DNA of 64,000 nucleotides from Rhizobium sp. 11515TR (GCF_002277895.1 NZ_CP022998.1:973501-1037500); one strand, 5' to 3'. Positions 26,619 to 35,376 are shown, counted from the first letter of the stretch. Program-made: numbers and translations. The notes: generated by a model not told the origin, from the sequence alone.

Positions 26619-28259
26619 ATGACGAAGCTGGGCAGTTGGTTCGTGATGGGCAGGGCGGATCTCATCGCGGGCATATCGGTTGCTGGACTGATGCTGCCGG
26701 AAGCGGTCGCTTACGCAGGCATTGCCGGCCTGCCGCCGCATCGTGCAGTCCTCGCCGGCATCGCCGGATGTCTCGTCTATGCCATATTCGGCCGCAGCCG
26801 CTTTGCCATCGTCTCCCCCACATCCTCATCTGCTGCCATTTTGGCCGCCACCTTGGCGGTGGTGCCGGGCGATGCGACGATCAAGGCGGGGCTTGCCACG
26901 GTTGCCGTGGCGCTTGCCGGCCTTCTCTTTGTCATCGCCGGTACCCTGCGCCTTGGGGGCATCACCGGTTTCATCTCGCGGCCGGTCCTGAGGGGCTTCG
27001 CGCTCGGGCTGGCGATCACCATCATCCTGCATCAGTTGCCGACCCTGGTGGGCGTGCCCGTGCAGGGCTCGAATATCCTGACCTACGCGGCGGCACTCTT
27101 CGGCGCTATTCTGCAGTGGAATCCGATCAGCGTCATAGTCGGCATCGTCGCGTTGGCGGCATTGCTGCTCTTGAAGCGATTGCCTGGCATTCCCGGCGCT
27201 TTCCTCGTGCTCGCCGCAGGCATATTCGCCTCCTATCTGTTCGGCCTGGAAGGCCATGGGGTCAAGCTGGTTGGCCCGATCGAGATCCTGCCGCAATGGC
27301 CGTCGCTGCCGGATGCCAACTGGACCGCCTATTCGCGGCTGGTGCAGTTCACCGTGCCCCTTGTCCTCATCCTCTTTGCTGAATCTTGGGGCACGATGCG
27401 TGCACTCGCCCTGCGGTATGGCGAGACGCTGGAGGTCAATCGCGAGCTTGGTGCGCTGGGTGCTGCCAATCTCGCCAGCGCCGTCGTTCAGGGTATGCCG
27501 GTCGGCGCGGGTTTTTCCGCAGGCTTCGCCAGTGAGGCGGCGGGAGCAAAGACGCGGGCGGCGACCGTTTTTGCTGCAATCGGCCTGGCGATTCTGATTG
27601 CCTGTGTGGGACCGCTGGTGGCGCTTCTACCGGAACCGGTGCTCGCCGCCGTCGTGATCGCGGCTCTGACCCATGCGCTCGACCCTAACCCCATTCTGCG
27701 CCTGCGCCGTCTGCACCGGGATTTCTACGTGGCACTCGGTGCCGCCGTCGGTGTGCTCGCCTTCGGCGTTCTCAATGGCATGCTGCTGGCGATCGCGCTC
27801 TCGCTTGCCGCCATGATGCATCGCTTGGCATCCCCGTATATCGCCCGTCTGGGACGGCTCAACAACAGCCATGACTTCGTCGATGTCAGTAGGCATGACG
27901 ATGCCGCCGAGATACCGGGCATTGCCATCTGGCGTCCCGGCGAAACCCTGTTTTTCGGCAACGCCGATACGATCTTCGGCGAGATATTGTCCGGCAGCCG
28001 CAGTGAAGCCGGGTTGCGGGCAGCTATCCTCAGCCTGGAAGAAAGCTCCGATATCGACAGCACGGCGATGGACGCCTTGATGGAGTTCGACGGCGCGATG
28101 CAGCGAGCCGGCCTCCGCCTGCAGTTTGCCCGGGTGCATGACCGCGTTCGCGATCTCATGACGGTCGCCGGCATTGCCGACGTCGACAAGCGCTGCAGCT
28201 TCAGCGTCGATGATGCCGTGGCGGCTGTGATGGCGGATCAGAAGCCGCCGATGGCGTGA
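26619..28259 (+). CDS. SulP-family inorganic anion transporter with STAS domain
   Basis: 546 residues. The transmembrane part (about residues 12-400) shows the SulP N-terminal pattern AGISVAGLMLPEAVAYAGIAGLPP and the conserved IVSPTSSSAAILA. A C-terminal STAS domain (about 430-540) has LSLEESSDIDSTAMDALMEF. Members move sulfate, bicarbonate or related anions across the inner membrane. It is a single gene 86 bases after the LysR gene; the anion carried cannot be told from sequence. Confidence 0.95.
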   Translation: MTKLGSWFVMGRADLIAGISVAGLMLPEAVAYAGIAGLPPHRAVLAGIAGCLVYAIFGRSRFAIVSPTSSSAAILAATLAVVPGDATIKAGLATVAVALAGLLFVIAGTLRLGGITGFISRPVLRGFALGLAITIILHQLPTLVGVPVQGSNILTYAAALFGAILQWNPISVIVGIVALAALLLLKRLPGIPGAFLVLAAGIFASYLFGLEGHGVKLVGPIEILPQWPSLPDANWTAYSRLVQFTVPLVLILFAESWGTMRALALRYGETLEVNRELGALGAANLASAVVQGMPVGAGFSAGFASEAAGAKTRAATVFAAIGLAILIACVGPLVALLPEPVLAAVVIAALTHALDPNPILRLRRLHRDFYVALGAAVGVLAFGVLNGMLLAIALSLAAMMHRLASPYIARLGRLNNSHDFVDVSRHDDAAEIPGIAIWRPGETLFFGNADTIFGEILSGSRSEAGLRAAILSLEESSDIDSTAMDALMEFDGAMQRAGLRLQFARVHDRVRDLMTVAGIADVDKRCSFSVDDAVAAVMADQKPPMA

Positions 28260-28268
28260 AGAGGTAGC

Positions 28269-28886
28269 TCAATCATGCAAAGTCCAATAGCAGAGATGAT
28301 CGTGCTTGGCCTCTCCCTGCAGGCTGTTGATGAGAACGAAGTCTCTGGCGGTCCAGCTTACGGGCTCCTCGAGCATGATGTCGGCAACGAGATGGCCCTG
28401 ATAGAGCAGCGTCATATGCGGCTCGACAGGTTTTTCCTTAGTCGGCTCAATGCCCGTGAGCCGCATGGCATCGGCCAGCTCCTGATGGAGCGCCCTTAGT
28501 TCCGCATTGCCGTCCTTGTTCCATAGGACCAGCGGGCGGTTGTCGCCCTTGCCGAAGCTGACAGCCCGATCGAAGACGACGGGAAAGGGTGATTTCCTCA
28601 CCCTCGAGGCCGCTTCCATCGCCGCAAATGCCACGTCCTCGGGCAAGCAGCGAAACGACCCGATCGGGTAGAGCGTCACATGGAAGAGATCAGGCCGACG
28701 CGGCTTCGTGGAAAAGCGGTACTGCCTGCGAAAATTTCCAGCCAATTCATGGCTGTACGTGGCGATCGCCGCATCGGGCAGGAGCGCGAAATAGAACTCG
28801 TTGACAGGCCCTTGATCGATTGGCGGTGGTGCTCGCGTGTGTGATCCGCCTGCGAGATAGAGCGAAAGCTGCCCATTATTCTTCAT
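28269..28886 (-). CDS. 2'-5' RNA ligase (LigT)-like 2H phosphoesterase
   Basis: 205 residues. Both active-site HxT motifs are present: LFHVTLYPIG in the first lobe and EPHMTLLYQG in the second. The N-terminal segment (about 1-30: SLYLAGGSHTRAPPPIDQG) is extra relative to short LigT proteins. The biological substrate is unknown; related proteins hydrolyse 2',3'-cyclic phosphates or ligate RNA halves. It ends 9 bases from the convergent SulP gene and is monocistronic. Confidence 0.9.
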   Translation of the reverse strand: MKNNGQLSLYLAGGSHTRAPPPIDQGPVNEFYFALLPDAAIATYSHELAGNFRRQYRFSTKPRRPDLFHVTLYPIGSFRCLPEDVAFAAMEAASRVRKSPFPVVFDRAVSFGKGDNRPLVLWNKDGNAELRALHQELADAMRLTGIEPTKEKPVEPHMTLLYQGHLVADIMLEEPVSWTARDFVLINSLQGEAKHDHLCYWTLHD

Positions 28887-29110
28887 GGGTTTGCATCAAA
28901 GCCGCGTTGCTTTGCCTCCTCTTTTTTGACCGCGGCATCGTAGTGCATCGCGAACGGCCAATCAAGAACAAAGCAAGAACATATAGGAAGATCACGGTTA
29001 CAAGGGCCACAATCCTCGTTTCAAAAATGCGATCGAATAAAAAGCCTGACTGATCTGTTCATTCCAAGCGAGGCTTGCTCTTCATTCTCTCCAACAAGGA
29101 ATGACCGTCC

Positions 29111-29248
29111 ATGTTTACCAGAGCCATCTTTTCAGCCGTATTTCTCGTCCTCATCGGGCTCGGCATTTCAGCTTGCTCTACGTCGGGAGATCACAATTCC
29201 GGCAGCGGCATGACGCTGAACGCGCCTCCGACCGGCGGCGGATATTGA
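29111..29248 (+). CDS. Small lipoprotein
   Basis: 45 residues, too short for routine ORF cutoffs. The N-terminus MFTRAIFSAVFLVLIGLGI is a lipoprotein signal, and ISAC at residues 21-24 is a lipobox with the lipidated Cys24. The mature part is about 21 residues, Gly/Ser/Pro-rich, ending PPTGGGY. AAGGA lies upstream at a workable distance. Tiny rhizobial lipoproteins of this kind sit in the inner or outer membrane with no known role. It stands alone between the divergent LigT gene and ogt. The preceding 224 bases hold only AT-rich promoter-like DNA. Confidence 0.65.
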   Translation: MFTRAIFSAVFLVLIGLGISACSTSGDHNSGSGMTLNAPPTGGGY

Positions 29249-29386
29249 TCCTGTTCTGTCAGTCGCCCTGAATCCGTTCGGCGGCCGTCAAAACGGTGGC
29301 AATTCTCGATCTTTGCAAGAATCGGGTTGAATTCGAGGCTCCCGAGGACGATTTTCATGACAAGTGGAAACGCGGGAGCTTTCGTC

Positions 29387-29950
29387 ATGAACGAGACAAG
29401 GCAGAATTACCTGATCTTCGAAACCGCCGGCGGCTTCTGCGGCATCGCCTGGAATGATGTCGGCGTGCTGCGTTTTCAATTGCCGACGAAGGATGCGGGC
29501 GCGACCGAACGCCTGCTTCTGCGGCGTTTGCCGAACGCGCAGCCCGGTACGCCGAGCACGGAGATTGCGGGAGTGGTCGCCAAGGTGAAACGCTATTTTG
29601 CCGGTGAGGAGATCGACTTTTCCGACGTCACGCTCGACCTCGGCGAGCAGGACGCCTTCTTCAGGCAGATCTACGATGCCGCCCGCCAGGTCGGCTGGGG
29701 GCACACGACAACCTACGGAACCTTGGCCAAGCAGCTTGGCGCAGGGCCGGAAGCCGCGCGCGATGTCGGGCAGGCCATGGCGAAGAACCCGGTGGCGCTG
29801 ATCATTCCCTGCCACCGCGTTCTGGCCGCAGGCGGCAAGATCGGCGGCTTTTCCGCACCGGGCGGCTCCAACTCCAAAGCTCGTATGCTGGAGATGGAAG
29901 GCGTTCAGCTGGCGCCGCCGAAGCCGGTGCAGCAGTCGCTGGCGTTTTGA
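29387..29950 (+). CDS. ogt: Methylated-DNA-[protein]-cysteine S-methyltransferase
   Basis: 187 residues from the ATG at 29387, preceded by GGGAG; in-frame ATGs at 29357 and 29327 are alternatives, but the family N-terminus begins close to NYLIFETAGGFCGIAW. The C-terminal domain carries the suicide Cys in NPVALIIPCHRVLAAGGKIGGF, plus the helix-turn-helix YGTLAKQLGAGPEAARDVGQAM that flips the damaged base. It repairs O6-methylguanine and O4-methylthymine by transferring the alkyl group to its own Cys. Confidence 0.94.
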   Translation: MNETRQNYLIFETAGGFCGIAWNDVGVLRFQLPTKDAGATERLLLRRLPNAQPGTPSTEIAGVVAKVKRYFAGEEIDFSDVTLDLGEQDAFFRQIYDAARQVGWGHTTTYGTLAKQLGAGPEAARDVGQAMAKNPVALIIPCHRVLAAGGKIGGFSAPGGSNSKARMLEMEGVQLAPPKPVQQSLAF

Positions 29951-29974
29951 GCCAGACGATATCCGGATGTACGG

Positions 29975-30541
29975 CTAAAGCTGATCGCCCTGTTCCTTTG
30001 GCCCCTGACGGGCGCGGGCAAACAATAGCGTCTGCTTGTCATTGAGGCGCATCGGCTTCGGATCGCCATAGCCGGCTTTTTCGGCAACACGGATCGAAGC
30101 CGCATTGTCGGGCGAGATCAGGCAGACGCTGCGATCAAATCGCGGCTGCTTGTCGAGCCAGGCGACGGCGGCCGCCAGAGCTTCCGTCGCAAAGCCTTTG
30201 CCATGCGCCCATGCGGCCAGTGCCCAGCCGGCCTCCGGAATACCCATGATTGGCGGTTCCATAACCCTGTGAAAGTCGGCAAAGCCGAGATCGCCGACAT
30301 AGCGGCCGGAGGACTTCTCGCGGATTGCCCAATAGCCATGCCCGAGCAGCGGCCAGAGGCCATGATAGGACAGCATCCGCATCCATGACTCCCTGGAAGT
30401 GGAGACCACATTGCCGAAAATATGCCTCACGACCAGAGGATCGCTCCACATGCCCGCAAGCGGCTCGAAATCATCGAGCGTATGTCCCGTCAGGATAAGC
30501 CGTTCGGTTTCCAGTCGCGGCGGAGAAAGCGTTACTTCCAT
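29975..30541 (-). CDS. GNAT-family N-acetyltransferase (RimJ/RimL type)
   Basis: 188 residues. N-terminal RLETERLILTGHTLDDFEPLA is typical of the RimJ/RimL group, the acetyl-CoA-binding core is WAHGKGFATEALAAAVAWL, and the C-terminal part has NAASIRVAEKAGY. The substrate may be a protein N-terminus or a small amine. It lies 17 bases downstream of the DUF4180 gene on the same strand, so they probably share a transcript. Confidence 0.92.
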   Translation of the reverse strand: MEVTLSPPRLETERLILTGHTLDDFEPLAGMWSDPLVVRHIFGNVVSTSRESWMRMLSYHGLWPLLGHGYWAIREKSSGRYVGDLGFADFHRVMEPPIMGIPEAGWALAAWAHGKGFATEALAAAVAWLDKQPRFDRSVCLISPDNAASIRVAEKAGYGDPKPMRLNDKQTLLFARARQGPKEQGDQL

Positions 30542-30558
30542 GAAGGCAGACCTCTGGT

Positions 30559-30933
30559 TTAGCTTTGGGCATTCTGCTGCAGGCGCTCCGCAAGCGCATC
30601 CAGATCGGGCAGAAACCAGACCTCACGGCCCCTGTTGGATTCATACACGAAATCGCGCAGGGCATTACTGTCCGCGATCCATCCGGAGACGTCGCCGAGA
30701 ATAACGAGCTGCGAACGATAGTTGACGAATTTCTGAATGATCGCGCCGGCGATGCGGGTTGAGAGCCGGAAAAACTCCTCGCTCAGCCGTGATGTGGGAA
30801 CGACCACCAGCTGTGCTTCAGCGTCCCATGCAGCGCTGATCCAATCATTCACGTCCCTTTCGCTGGCGAGGAGAGGGCCGTTGTCATCGCCGATAACGAC
30901 TTTTCGGCCGGAGAATTCTTTGACGGTGTACAT
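30559..30933 (-). CDS. DUF4180 family protein
   Basis: 124 residues, alpha/beta, with no signal peptide. The pattern matches the DUF4180 family by eye: a beta-hairpin start (MYTVKEFSGRKVVIGDDNGP), a central VVVPTSRLSEEFFRLSTRIAGAIIQKFVNY helix, and LVILGDVSGWIADSNALRDFVYESNRG. The function is unknown; the fold resembles STAS-like domains. It is first in a pair with the GNAT gene. Confidence 0.82.
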   Translation of the reverse strand: MYTVKEFSGRKVVIGDDNGPLLASERDVNDWISAAWDAEAQLVVVPTSRLSEEFFRLSTRIAGAIIQKFVNYRSQLVILGDVSGWIADSNALRDFVYESNRGREVWFLPDLDALAERLQQNAQS

Positions 30934-31136
30934 GCTGGTTCGACTTTTGCTTGCTATTGAAATTAGGAGTTTTCGCCATCATCCCGCGTGAATGGTGAGG
31001 ACAGCTATCATGTAGCGCATGGCGTTCCTAGGCCTACCAGATGCGATCCCTCGGCTTCGTCGAGGTTAGAAGCCAGTCGCCGGAGGGGCGTAGCACCGCG
31101 ACCGGGACGCTACCTTCGGCCTTTCATAGCCAAAAT

Positions 31137-31149
31137 GTGTATTTTGCAC
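31137..31149. promoter_or_regulatory. Operator-like 13-mer, copy 1, upstream of the FMN reductase gene
   Basis: GTGTATTTTGCAC, an imperfect palindrome with GTG-N7-CAC ends. A near-identical copy (one difference) lies 41 bases downstream at 31178. The pair fits a dimeric regulator binding two sites on the same face of the helix at four turns' spacing. Confidence 0.5.
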
Positions 31150-31177
31150 CTTTACAAGCTGGGCTGATCTCAATTAA

Positions 31178-31190
31178 GTGTATTATGCAC
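31178..31190. promoter_or_regulatory. Operator-like 13-mer, copy 2, upstream of the FMN reductase gene
   Basis: GTGTATTATGCAC, 19 bases before the start codon at 31209. It matches copy 1 except for one base and is the better palindrome (GTGTATTATGCAC against GTGCATAATACAC). No regulator gene lies next to the FMN reductase, so the protein that binds is elsewhere. Confidence 0.5.
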
Positions 31191-31208
31191 ATATATGGAG
31201 CGAACGCC

Positions 31209-31757
31209 ATGCCATCCAGGATCCTCGTCATCATCGGCAGTGTCAGGCCGAACCGCATATGCCCTGCCGTCGCCGAATGGGTGACCTCGGTCGGGCGCGA
31301 GCTCCTGTCGGCCGAATTCGAGATCGTGGATTTGCGTGATTGGCCCCTGCCGATGGACGCCGAGCCCGGCATCCCGGCCATGGGTGATTATCGCACCGAT
31401 CTCACCAAGGCCTGGAGCGAAAAGATCACAAGCGGCGATGCCTTCGTCTTCGTCAGCCCGCAATATAATTGGGGCTATCCGGCCGTATTGAAGAACGCGC
31501 TCGATCATCTCTATCGGGAATGGGCAGCCAAGCCGGCGATGATCGTCACCTATGGCGGCCATGGCGGCAATAAATGTGCCGCCCAGCTTCATGAGGTACT
31601 GACCGGATTGAAGATGAAGCCCACCGAAACCATGCCCGGCTTTACCCTGTCGCGCAGCCGCATCGAAGCGAATGTGGGCGAGGTGGACCCGGCGACTGAA
31701 TTTGCCGGGGCGCGACCGGTGCTTGAACAGGCTTTTGGGGAGTTGGGCCGCCTCTGA
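31209..31757 (+). CDS. NADPH-dependent FMN reductase family protein
   Basis: 182 residues from the ATG at 31209, with GGAG eight bases upstream; ATG 31185 would add eight residues. The flavodoxin-like fold has the FMN-phosphate motif IIGSVRPNRICPAVAEWV, SPQYNWGYPAVLKNALDHLY and TYGGHGGNKCAAQL. Members reduce FMN, quinones or azo compounds with NADPH. Two operator-like repeats precede it, so expression is probably induced. Confidence 0.93.
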   Translation: MPSRILVIIGSVRPNRICPAVAEWVTSVGRELLSAEFEIVDLRDWPLPMDAEPGIPAMGDYRTDLTKAWSEKITSGDAFVFVSPQYNWGYPAVLKNALDHLYREWAAKPAMIVTYGGHGGNKCAAQLHEVLTGLKMKPTETMPGFTLSRSRIEANVGEVDPATEFAGARPVLEQAFGELGRL

Positions 31758-31907
31758 GCGCGCGATCCTTGCGGCATCGATCTTCCCGATCGATCGATGG
31801 AACATGACGGATTGGAGCCACGATAAAGCTGCAATCGATCATCATCGAAGGCGAGCTGATTTCGTTTATCGATATGAATTGATGCTCCCAGCGAGGTATA
31901 TCGTGCC

Positions 31908-32864
31908 ATGCAGAAATCGATCTTCGCAATTTCTCTCCTCACGCTCGTTTGCGCCTTTTCGCAAGCTCATTCCGCGGTCTGGCAACCTTCGTCAGGCCAC
32001 CTCCAGATGCCGATCTGGCCCGATGCCGTGCCGGATGCGGTGCCGGGAGCCAAGCCCGAGTCCGTCGGCACGGATGGGGAGACGGTCGCCGATGTTAGTC
32101 GACCGACGATGACTGTCTATGCCCCGGAAGGCCATAACACAGGCGCGGCCGTGGTCGTGTTTCCGGGTGGAGGCTACAAGGTCCTGGCGATGGGCCTGGA
32201 GGGCACGGAGATCTGCGATTGGTTGACTTCGCACGGCATTACCTGCGTTCTGCTCAAGTACCGGGTGCCTAATTCGGGTCCGACGTGGGAAAAAGGACAC
32301 CGCCACTATCCGAAGGTGCAAACGGCTTTACAGGACGCCCAGCGCACGCTGGGGCTGGTGCGCCATAACGCCGCGCAATGGCATGTCGATCCCCATAAGA
32401 TCGGCATCATCGGCTTTTCCGCCGGAGGGCATCTCGGCGCCGCGCTCAGCACGCATTTCGCGCAGCGGACATATGCGCCGGTCGATGATGCGGACAGGCT
32501 GAGCTGCCGGCCGGACTTCGCCATGGCCCTCTATCCAGGCCATCTTTGGGTGCATGAGGATGAGGATAGCGCCACCCGAAACGAGACGGACATGAGCCTG
32601 CGCCCGGACATCCGCGTCAGCGTCGACACTCCGCCAACCTTCCTGTTGCAGGCCGAAGACGACCATGTCGATGGCGTGGAGCAATCGCTCGCCTACTATA
32701 TCGCATTGCAAAAAGCCGGCGTCCCCACGGAAATGCATCTATATGCACAAGGCAGCCACGCCTTTGGTCTTCGTCCCACAAAGCTTCCCATCAGTGGCTG
32801 GCCGGCGCTGGCGGAGCGGTGGTTGCACACGATCGGCGTGCTCGATCCGCAAAAGGATGACTGA
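31908..32864 (+). CDS. Secreted alpha/beta hydrolase (esterase/lipase, BD-FAE-like)
   Basis: 318 residues. A Sec signal peptide covers residues 1-22 (MQKSIFAISLLTLVCAFSQA). The oxyanion segment VVVFPGGGYKVLAM, the nucleophile elbow GFSAGGHLG, the Asp in AEDDHVDG and the His in GSHAFGLRP form a complete esterase triad. It resembles periplasmic acetyl-xylan or carbohydrate esterases of the endo-1,4-beta-xylanase B-like group. It is a single gene, 150 bases after the FMN reductase. Confidence 0.92.
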   Translation: MQKSIFAISLLTLVCAFSQAHSAVWQPSSGHLQMPIWPDAVPDAVPGAKPESVGTDGETVADVSRPTMTVYAPEGHNTGAAVVVFPGGGYKVLAMGLEGTEICDWLTSHGITCVLLKYRVPNSGPTWEKGHRHYPKVQTALQDAQRTLGLVRHNAAQWHVDPHKIGIIGFSAGGHLGAALSTHFAQRTYAPVDDADRLSCRPDFAMALYPGHLWVHEDEDSATRNETDMSLRPDIRVSVDTPPTFLLQAEDDHVDGVEQSLAYYIALQKAGVPTEMHLYAQGSHAFGLRPTKLPISGWPALAERWLHTIGVLDPQKDD

Positions 32865-32911
32865 TCGCGACGACGGTCCGGCTTGAGTGATCGCTGACCG
32901 GGAAGCGTCGG

Positions 32912-33493
32912 CTATTGGCGGAGATCCCGTTCACGTTCGACCGCCAGCTTTACCTCGCGATAATGTTCCGTCAGTTTCGCCAGATCGAAAGCCCGGTTGA
33001 GGCCGCTCGGATTGGGCAGAACCCAGATCGAGGCGCCAGCAAATGCCTTCGGCTGCCTGCCCCATTGGATATCGGCTCGCAGGCTGATGGCCGCATAGGC
33101 CGCCTTGCCGAGAAACGCCAGATTTGCCGGCGCAAGCCGCTTGATTTTCTCTTCGAGCATGGGAGCGGCGGCAATGTAATCGCTCTTCTTCAGCTCACTG
33201 GCGCTTTTCGTCGGGCGGGAGACCGCCGATGTCAGGCCGAGGCCATATTGCAGCATCTCGCGCTCTTCCTCCGCCCGCAGCAGGCGGGGCGTAAAGCCGG
33301 CAAGGTGCAAGACCCGCCAGAAGCGGTTGCTGCGGTTGGAGAAGTTATGCCCGTCACGATGTGCGGTAAGCGCAGGATTCAATCCGCAGAAGACGACGGA
33401 AAGGTGCGGTGCCAGGATTTCGGAGAGTCCAGCGGCCGATGCCGTGTTCTCTATCCCATTACTCAGCTCTTCGGCCGGGGCATCGTCCTGCAT
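32912..33493 (-). CDS. mug: G:T/U mismatch-specific DNA glycosylase
   Basis: 193 residues. The motif FCGLNPALTAHRDGHNFSNRSNRFWRVLHLAGF carries the Asn of motif 1 (GLNP), and VLPNPSGLNRAF is the Mug motif 2 wedge. It removes uracil or thymine opposite guanine in base excision repair. The N-terminal 30 residues (MQDDAPAEELSNGIENTASA) are extra and poorly conserved; the true start may be slightly downstream. It is monocistronic and convergent with the esterase gene. The 299 bases between it and the gene at 33793 hold a TTTGACA promoter-like box near 33729 and nothing else that I can name. Confidence 0.93.
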   Translation of the reverse strand: MQDDAPAEELSNGIENTASAAGLSEILAPHLSVVFCGLNPALTAHRDGHNFSNRSNRFWRVLHLAGFTPRLLRAEEEREMLQYGLGLTSAVSRPTKSASELKKSDYIAAAPMLEEKIKRLAPANLAFLGKAAYAAISLRADIQWGRQPKAFAGASIWVLPNPSGLNRAFDLAKLTEHYREVKLAVERERDLRQ

Positions 33494-33792
33494 GTTAAAT
33501 CTCCGTGCGAGAGAGGAGACGAAGGCGGCGCGGAAAGCCGCGCCCTGTCATCCTTGCCGATAGATCGGCTTGTCGCGGACTTCGTTGATGAAGCAGACCA
33601 TGAAGCCTTATAACCAAGCAATTGTGTTGGAAACAGACCTGCTATTCACGGCGATGGGGTATGTCCTAACGCTTTGTTTTAATGTGTTTTGGAACTAAAG
33701 GTCGTGCGAGACCGTTTATCTCTGACTTTGACACGACGCTGATGTCGTGCCCGGCCGGCTGGGTAAGCGGCGCTTTTGAGGAGTGTCTTAAT

Positions 33793-34233
33793 ATGAGGAT
33801 TTCATCTGGATTTCGTTCGGTCGCGGTTGCCGCTATTGCTGCTGCGGGAATTGGCTTCGCCGGCGCCGCTCATGCCGATAGCGGCACGATCCGCTTTTCC
33901 GTCTACAAGGCGGCTTTCTTCGTCGGCGGCTCCGGAGGCGAGGGCACGCTCACCTTCCATGGTCGCAAATATCCCATCTCGATCGGCGGCATCTCGGGCG
34001 GCCTCGCCTTTGGCGCCTCCAAGACCTATTTCCAAGGCACAGTGCGCAACATTCGCCGCGCCCGGGACGTAGGCGGCGTCTACGGCGCTGCCGGCGGCGG
34101 CGGCGCGGTCGGCAAGGGTGCGCAGGTGATCGTCATGACCAATGACAAGGGCGCCAAACTCGAGCTCACGGGCAGGCAGGTCGGCCTGCAGGTTAACGCC
34201 GATATCAGCGGCTTGAGCATCACGGTGAAGTAA
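33793..34233 (+). CDS. Small periplasmic protein, conserved in rhizobia, unknown function
   Basis: 146 residues from the ATG at 33793 (GAGGAG upstream). A Sec signal peptide ends at AHA-D (residue 27). The mature part is Gly-rich beta structure: GTIRFSVYKAAFFVGGSGGEG, ISIGGISGGLAFGASKTYFQGTVRNI and a GAAGGGGAVGKGAQVIVMTN segment, ending LSITVK. It recalls the secreted DUF1134/EipA-like and related proteins, but I cannot assign a family with confidence. It is a single gene with a good terminator at 34264. Confidence 0.75.
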   Translation: MRISSGFRSVAVAAIAAAGIGFAGAAHADSGTIRFSVYKAAFFVGGSGGEGTLTFHGRKYPISIGGISGGLAFGASKTYFQGTVRNIRRARDVGGVYGAAGGGGAVGKGAQVIVMTNDKGAKLELTGRQVGLQVNADISGLSITVK

Positions 34234-34263
34234 GGTCACCAGTCCAAGCCTATGGTGCAGAAG

Positions 34264-34296
34264 AGCCCGACCGACTGATTTAGCGTTCGGGCTTTT
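34264..34296 (+). terminator. Intrinsic terminator after the small periplasmic protein gene
   Basis: Stem AGCCCGA / TCGGGCT (34264-34270 with 34287-34293) and a 16-base loop, followed by TTT. It lies 31 bases after the stop codon. The remaining bases to 34522 hold no gene. Confidence 0.65.
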
Positions 34297-34522
34297 CAGG
34301 AGAAGGTACGGTTTCCCCCTTCTTTCCATGCCCTGGAAGCGCGCGATGAACGGCTTTCTCCGTCAGCGCGTGATGTCGTTTAGCCGCCATCCTTGACGAA
34401 GCATCAAGCCAGCCCGTTGGCAGCAGTATTGCGCTGGTCATTGGAAGGGGCCTCGATGACGTTGTCGGCCTGACACGGGGAGAAGGATTGCTGCCCCCGG
34501 TATTGCGTAAAAACAAAAGGCT

Positions 34523-35245
34523 CTAGATGAGCACAGCACCGCCATCCACGACTATGGATTGGCCGGTGGCATAGGCATTGCGCATGAACGACAGGTACGC
34601 TTCAGCGATATCCGACGGCTCGCCGATACGTCCCACGGGTAGCTTCCCGGCTGCCGAGCGGAAGATCTGGTCCCGTGCCTCGGATGGAATACCGGACCAC
34701 AGATCGGTGGCAACCATCCCGGGTGTCACAACATTAACGCGCAGAGGCGCGAGATCGAGGGCGAGCGCGCGGGTGAATGATTCGATCGCGCCGCAGATGC
34801 TTGCCGCGAAGGCAAAACCTGCCGGCGGCCGACGGGCCGAGGTTCCGCTCGTCAACACGATGGACCCGCCATCGCGCATGTGTGGCCGTGCCGCCTTCAC
34901 GGCAGCGACCGCACCCCAATAGCGCAATTCAAAAAAGCTGCGTGCAGTCGCCAGATCGATTTCGGCGACGGGCTTGCCGAACGGCAAAGGCTCGCCGGCA
35001 GTGAAGACCAGGTGGTCGAACGCGCCGAGTGTCGTGAAGAATGCCGAGAGGGACTCCATCGACCTCGCATCGACGACCGCACCTGTGGCGGTTCCTTCCG
35101 GTAAACGCGTGATGGCGCTCGCGACATTCTCTTGTTGGCTGGAGGCGATGATGACATGAGCCCCTTCATGGACGGCTCCTTGAGCGACCGCAAAGCCGAT
35201 ACCTCGCGATCCGCCAAGGATCGCGACCCGCTTGTTGTGCAACAT
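34523..35245 (-). CDS. Short-chain dehydrogenase family protein with altered catalytic residues
   Basis: 240 residues. The Rossmann TGxxxGxG variant is AILGGSRGIGFAVAQGAV, and a Ser is present at SGTSARRP. The expected catalytic Tyr and Lys (YxxSK) are replaced by Phe and Ile in GFAFAASICGAIES, so classical hydride-transfer catalysis is unlikely. The C-terminal LAPLRVNVVTPGMVATD and VVDGGAVLI are normal. The start is supported by AAGGA before the ATG at 35245. It is divergent from an AraC regulator. Related atypical SDRs with this replacement exist, and their function is unclear. Confidence 0.9.
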   Translation of the reverse strand: MLHNKRVAILGGSRGIGFAVAQGAVHEGAHVIIASSQQENVASAITRLPEGTATGAVVDARSMESLSAFFTTLGAFDHLVFTAGEPLPFGKPVAEIDLATARSFFELRYWGAVAAVKAARPHMRDGGSIVLTSGTSARRPPAGFAFAASICGAIESFTRALALDLAPLRVNVVTPGMVATDLWSGIPSEARDQIFRSAAGKLPVGRIGEPSDIAEAYLSFMRNAYATGQSIVVDGGAVLI

Positions 35246-35314
35246 AACTTTTCCTTTCGCAGATGCGGATGGATTGCCCGCCAGGTGCGGCCCGCCTCTT
35301 GAAGGAAAGACTAC

Positions 35315-35340
35315 TTCGATCTAATCATTCGATCGATAAT
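35315..35340. promoter_or_regulatory. Direct repeat TTCGATC upstream of the AraC gene
   Basis: TTCGATC at 35315 and again at 35328, 13 bases apart, followed by AAT-type ends (TTCGATCTAAT and TTCGATCGATAAT). AraC-family proteins often bind direct repeats. The site is in the SDR/AraC intergenic region. Confidence 0.35.
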
Positions 35341-35376
35341 GTATCTTCCATATTAATTTATCAATCGGCCAAAAAT

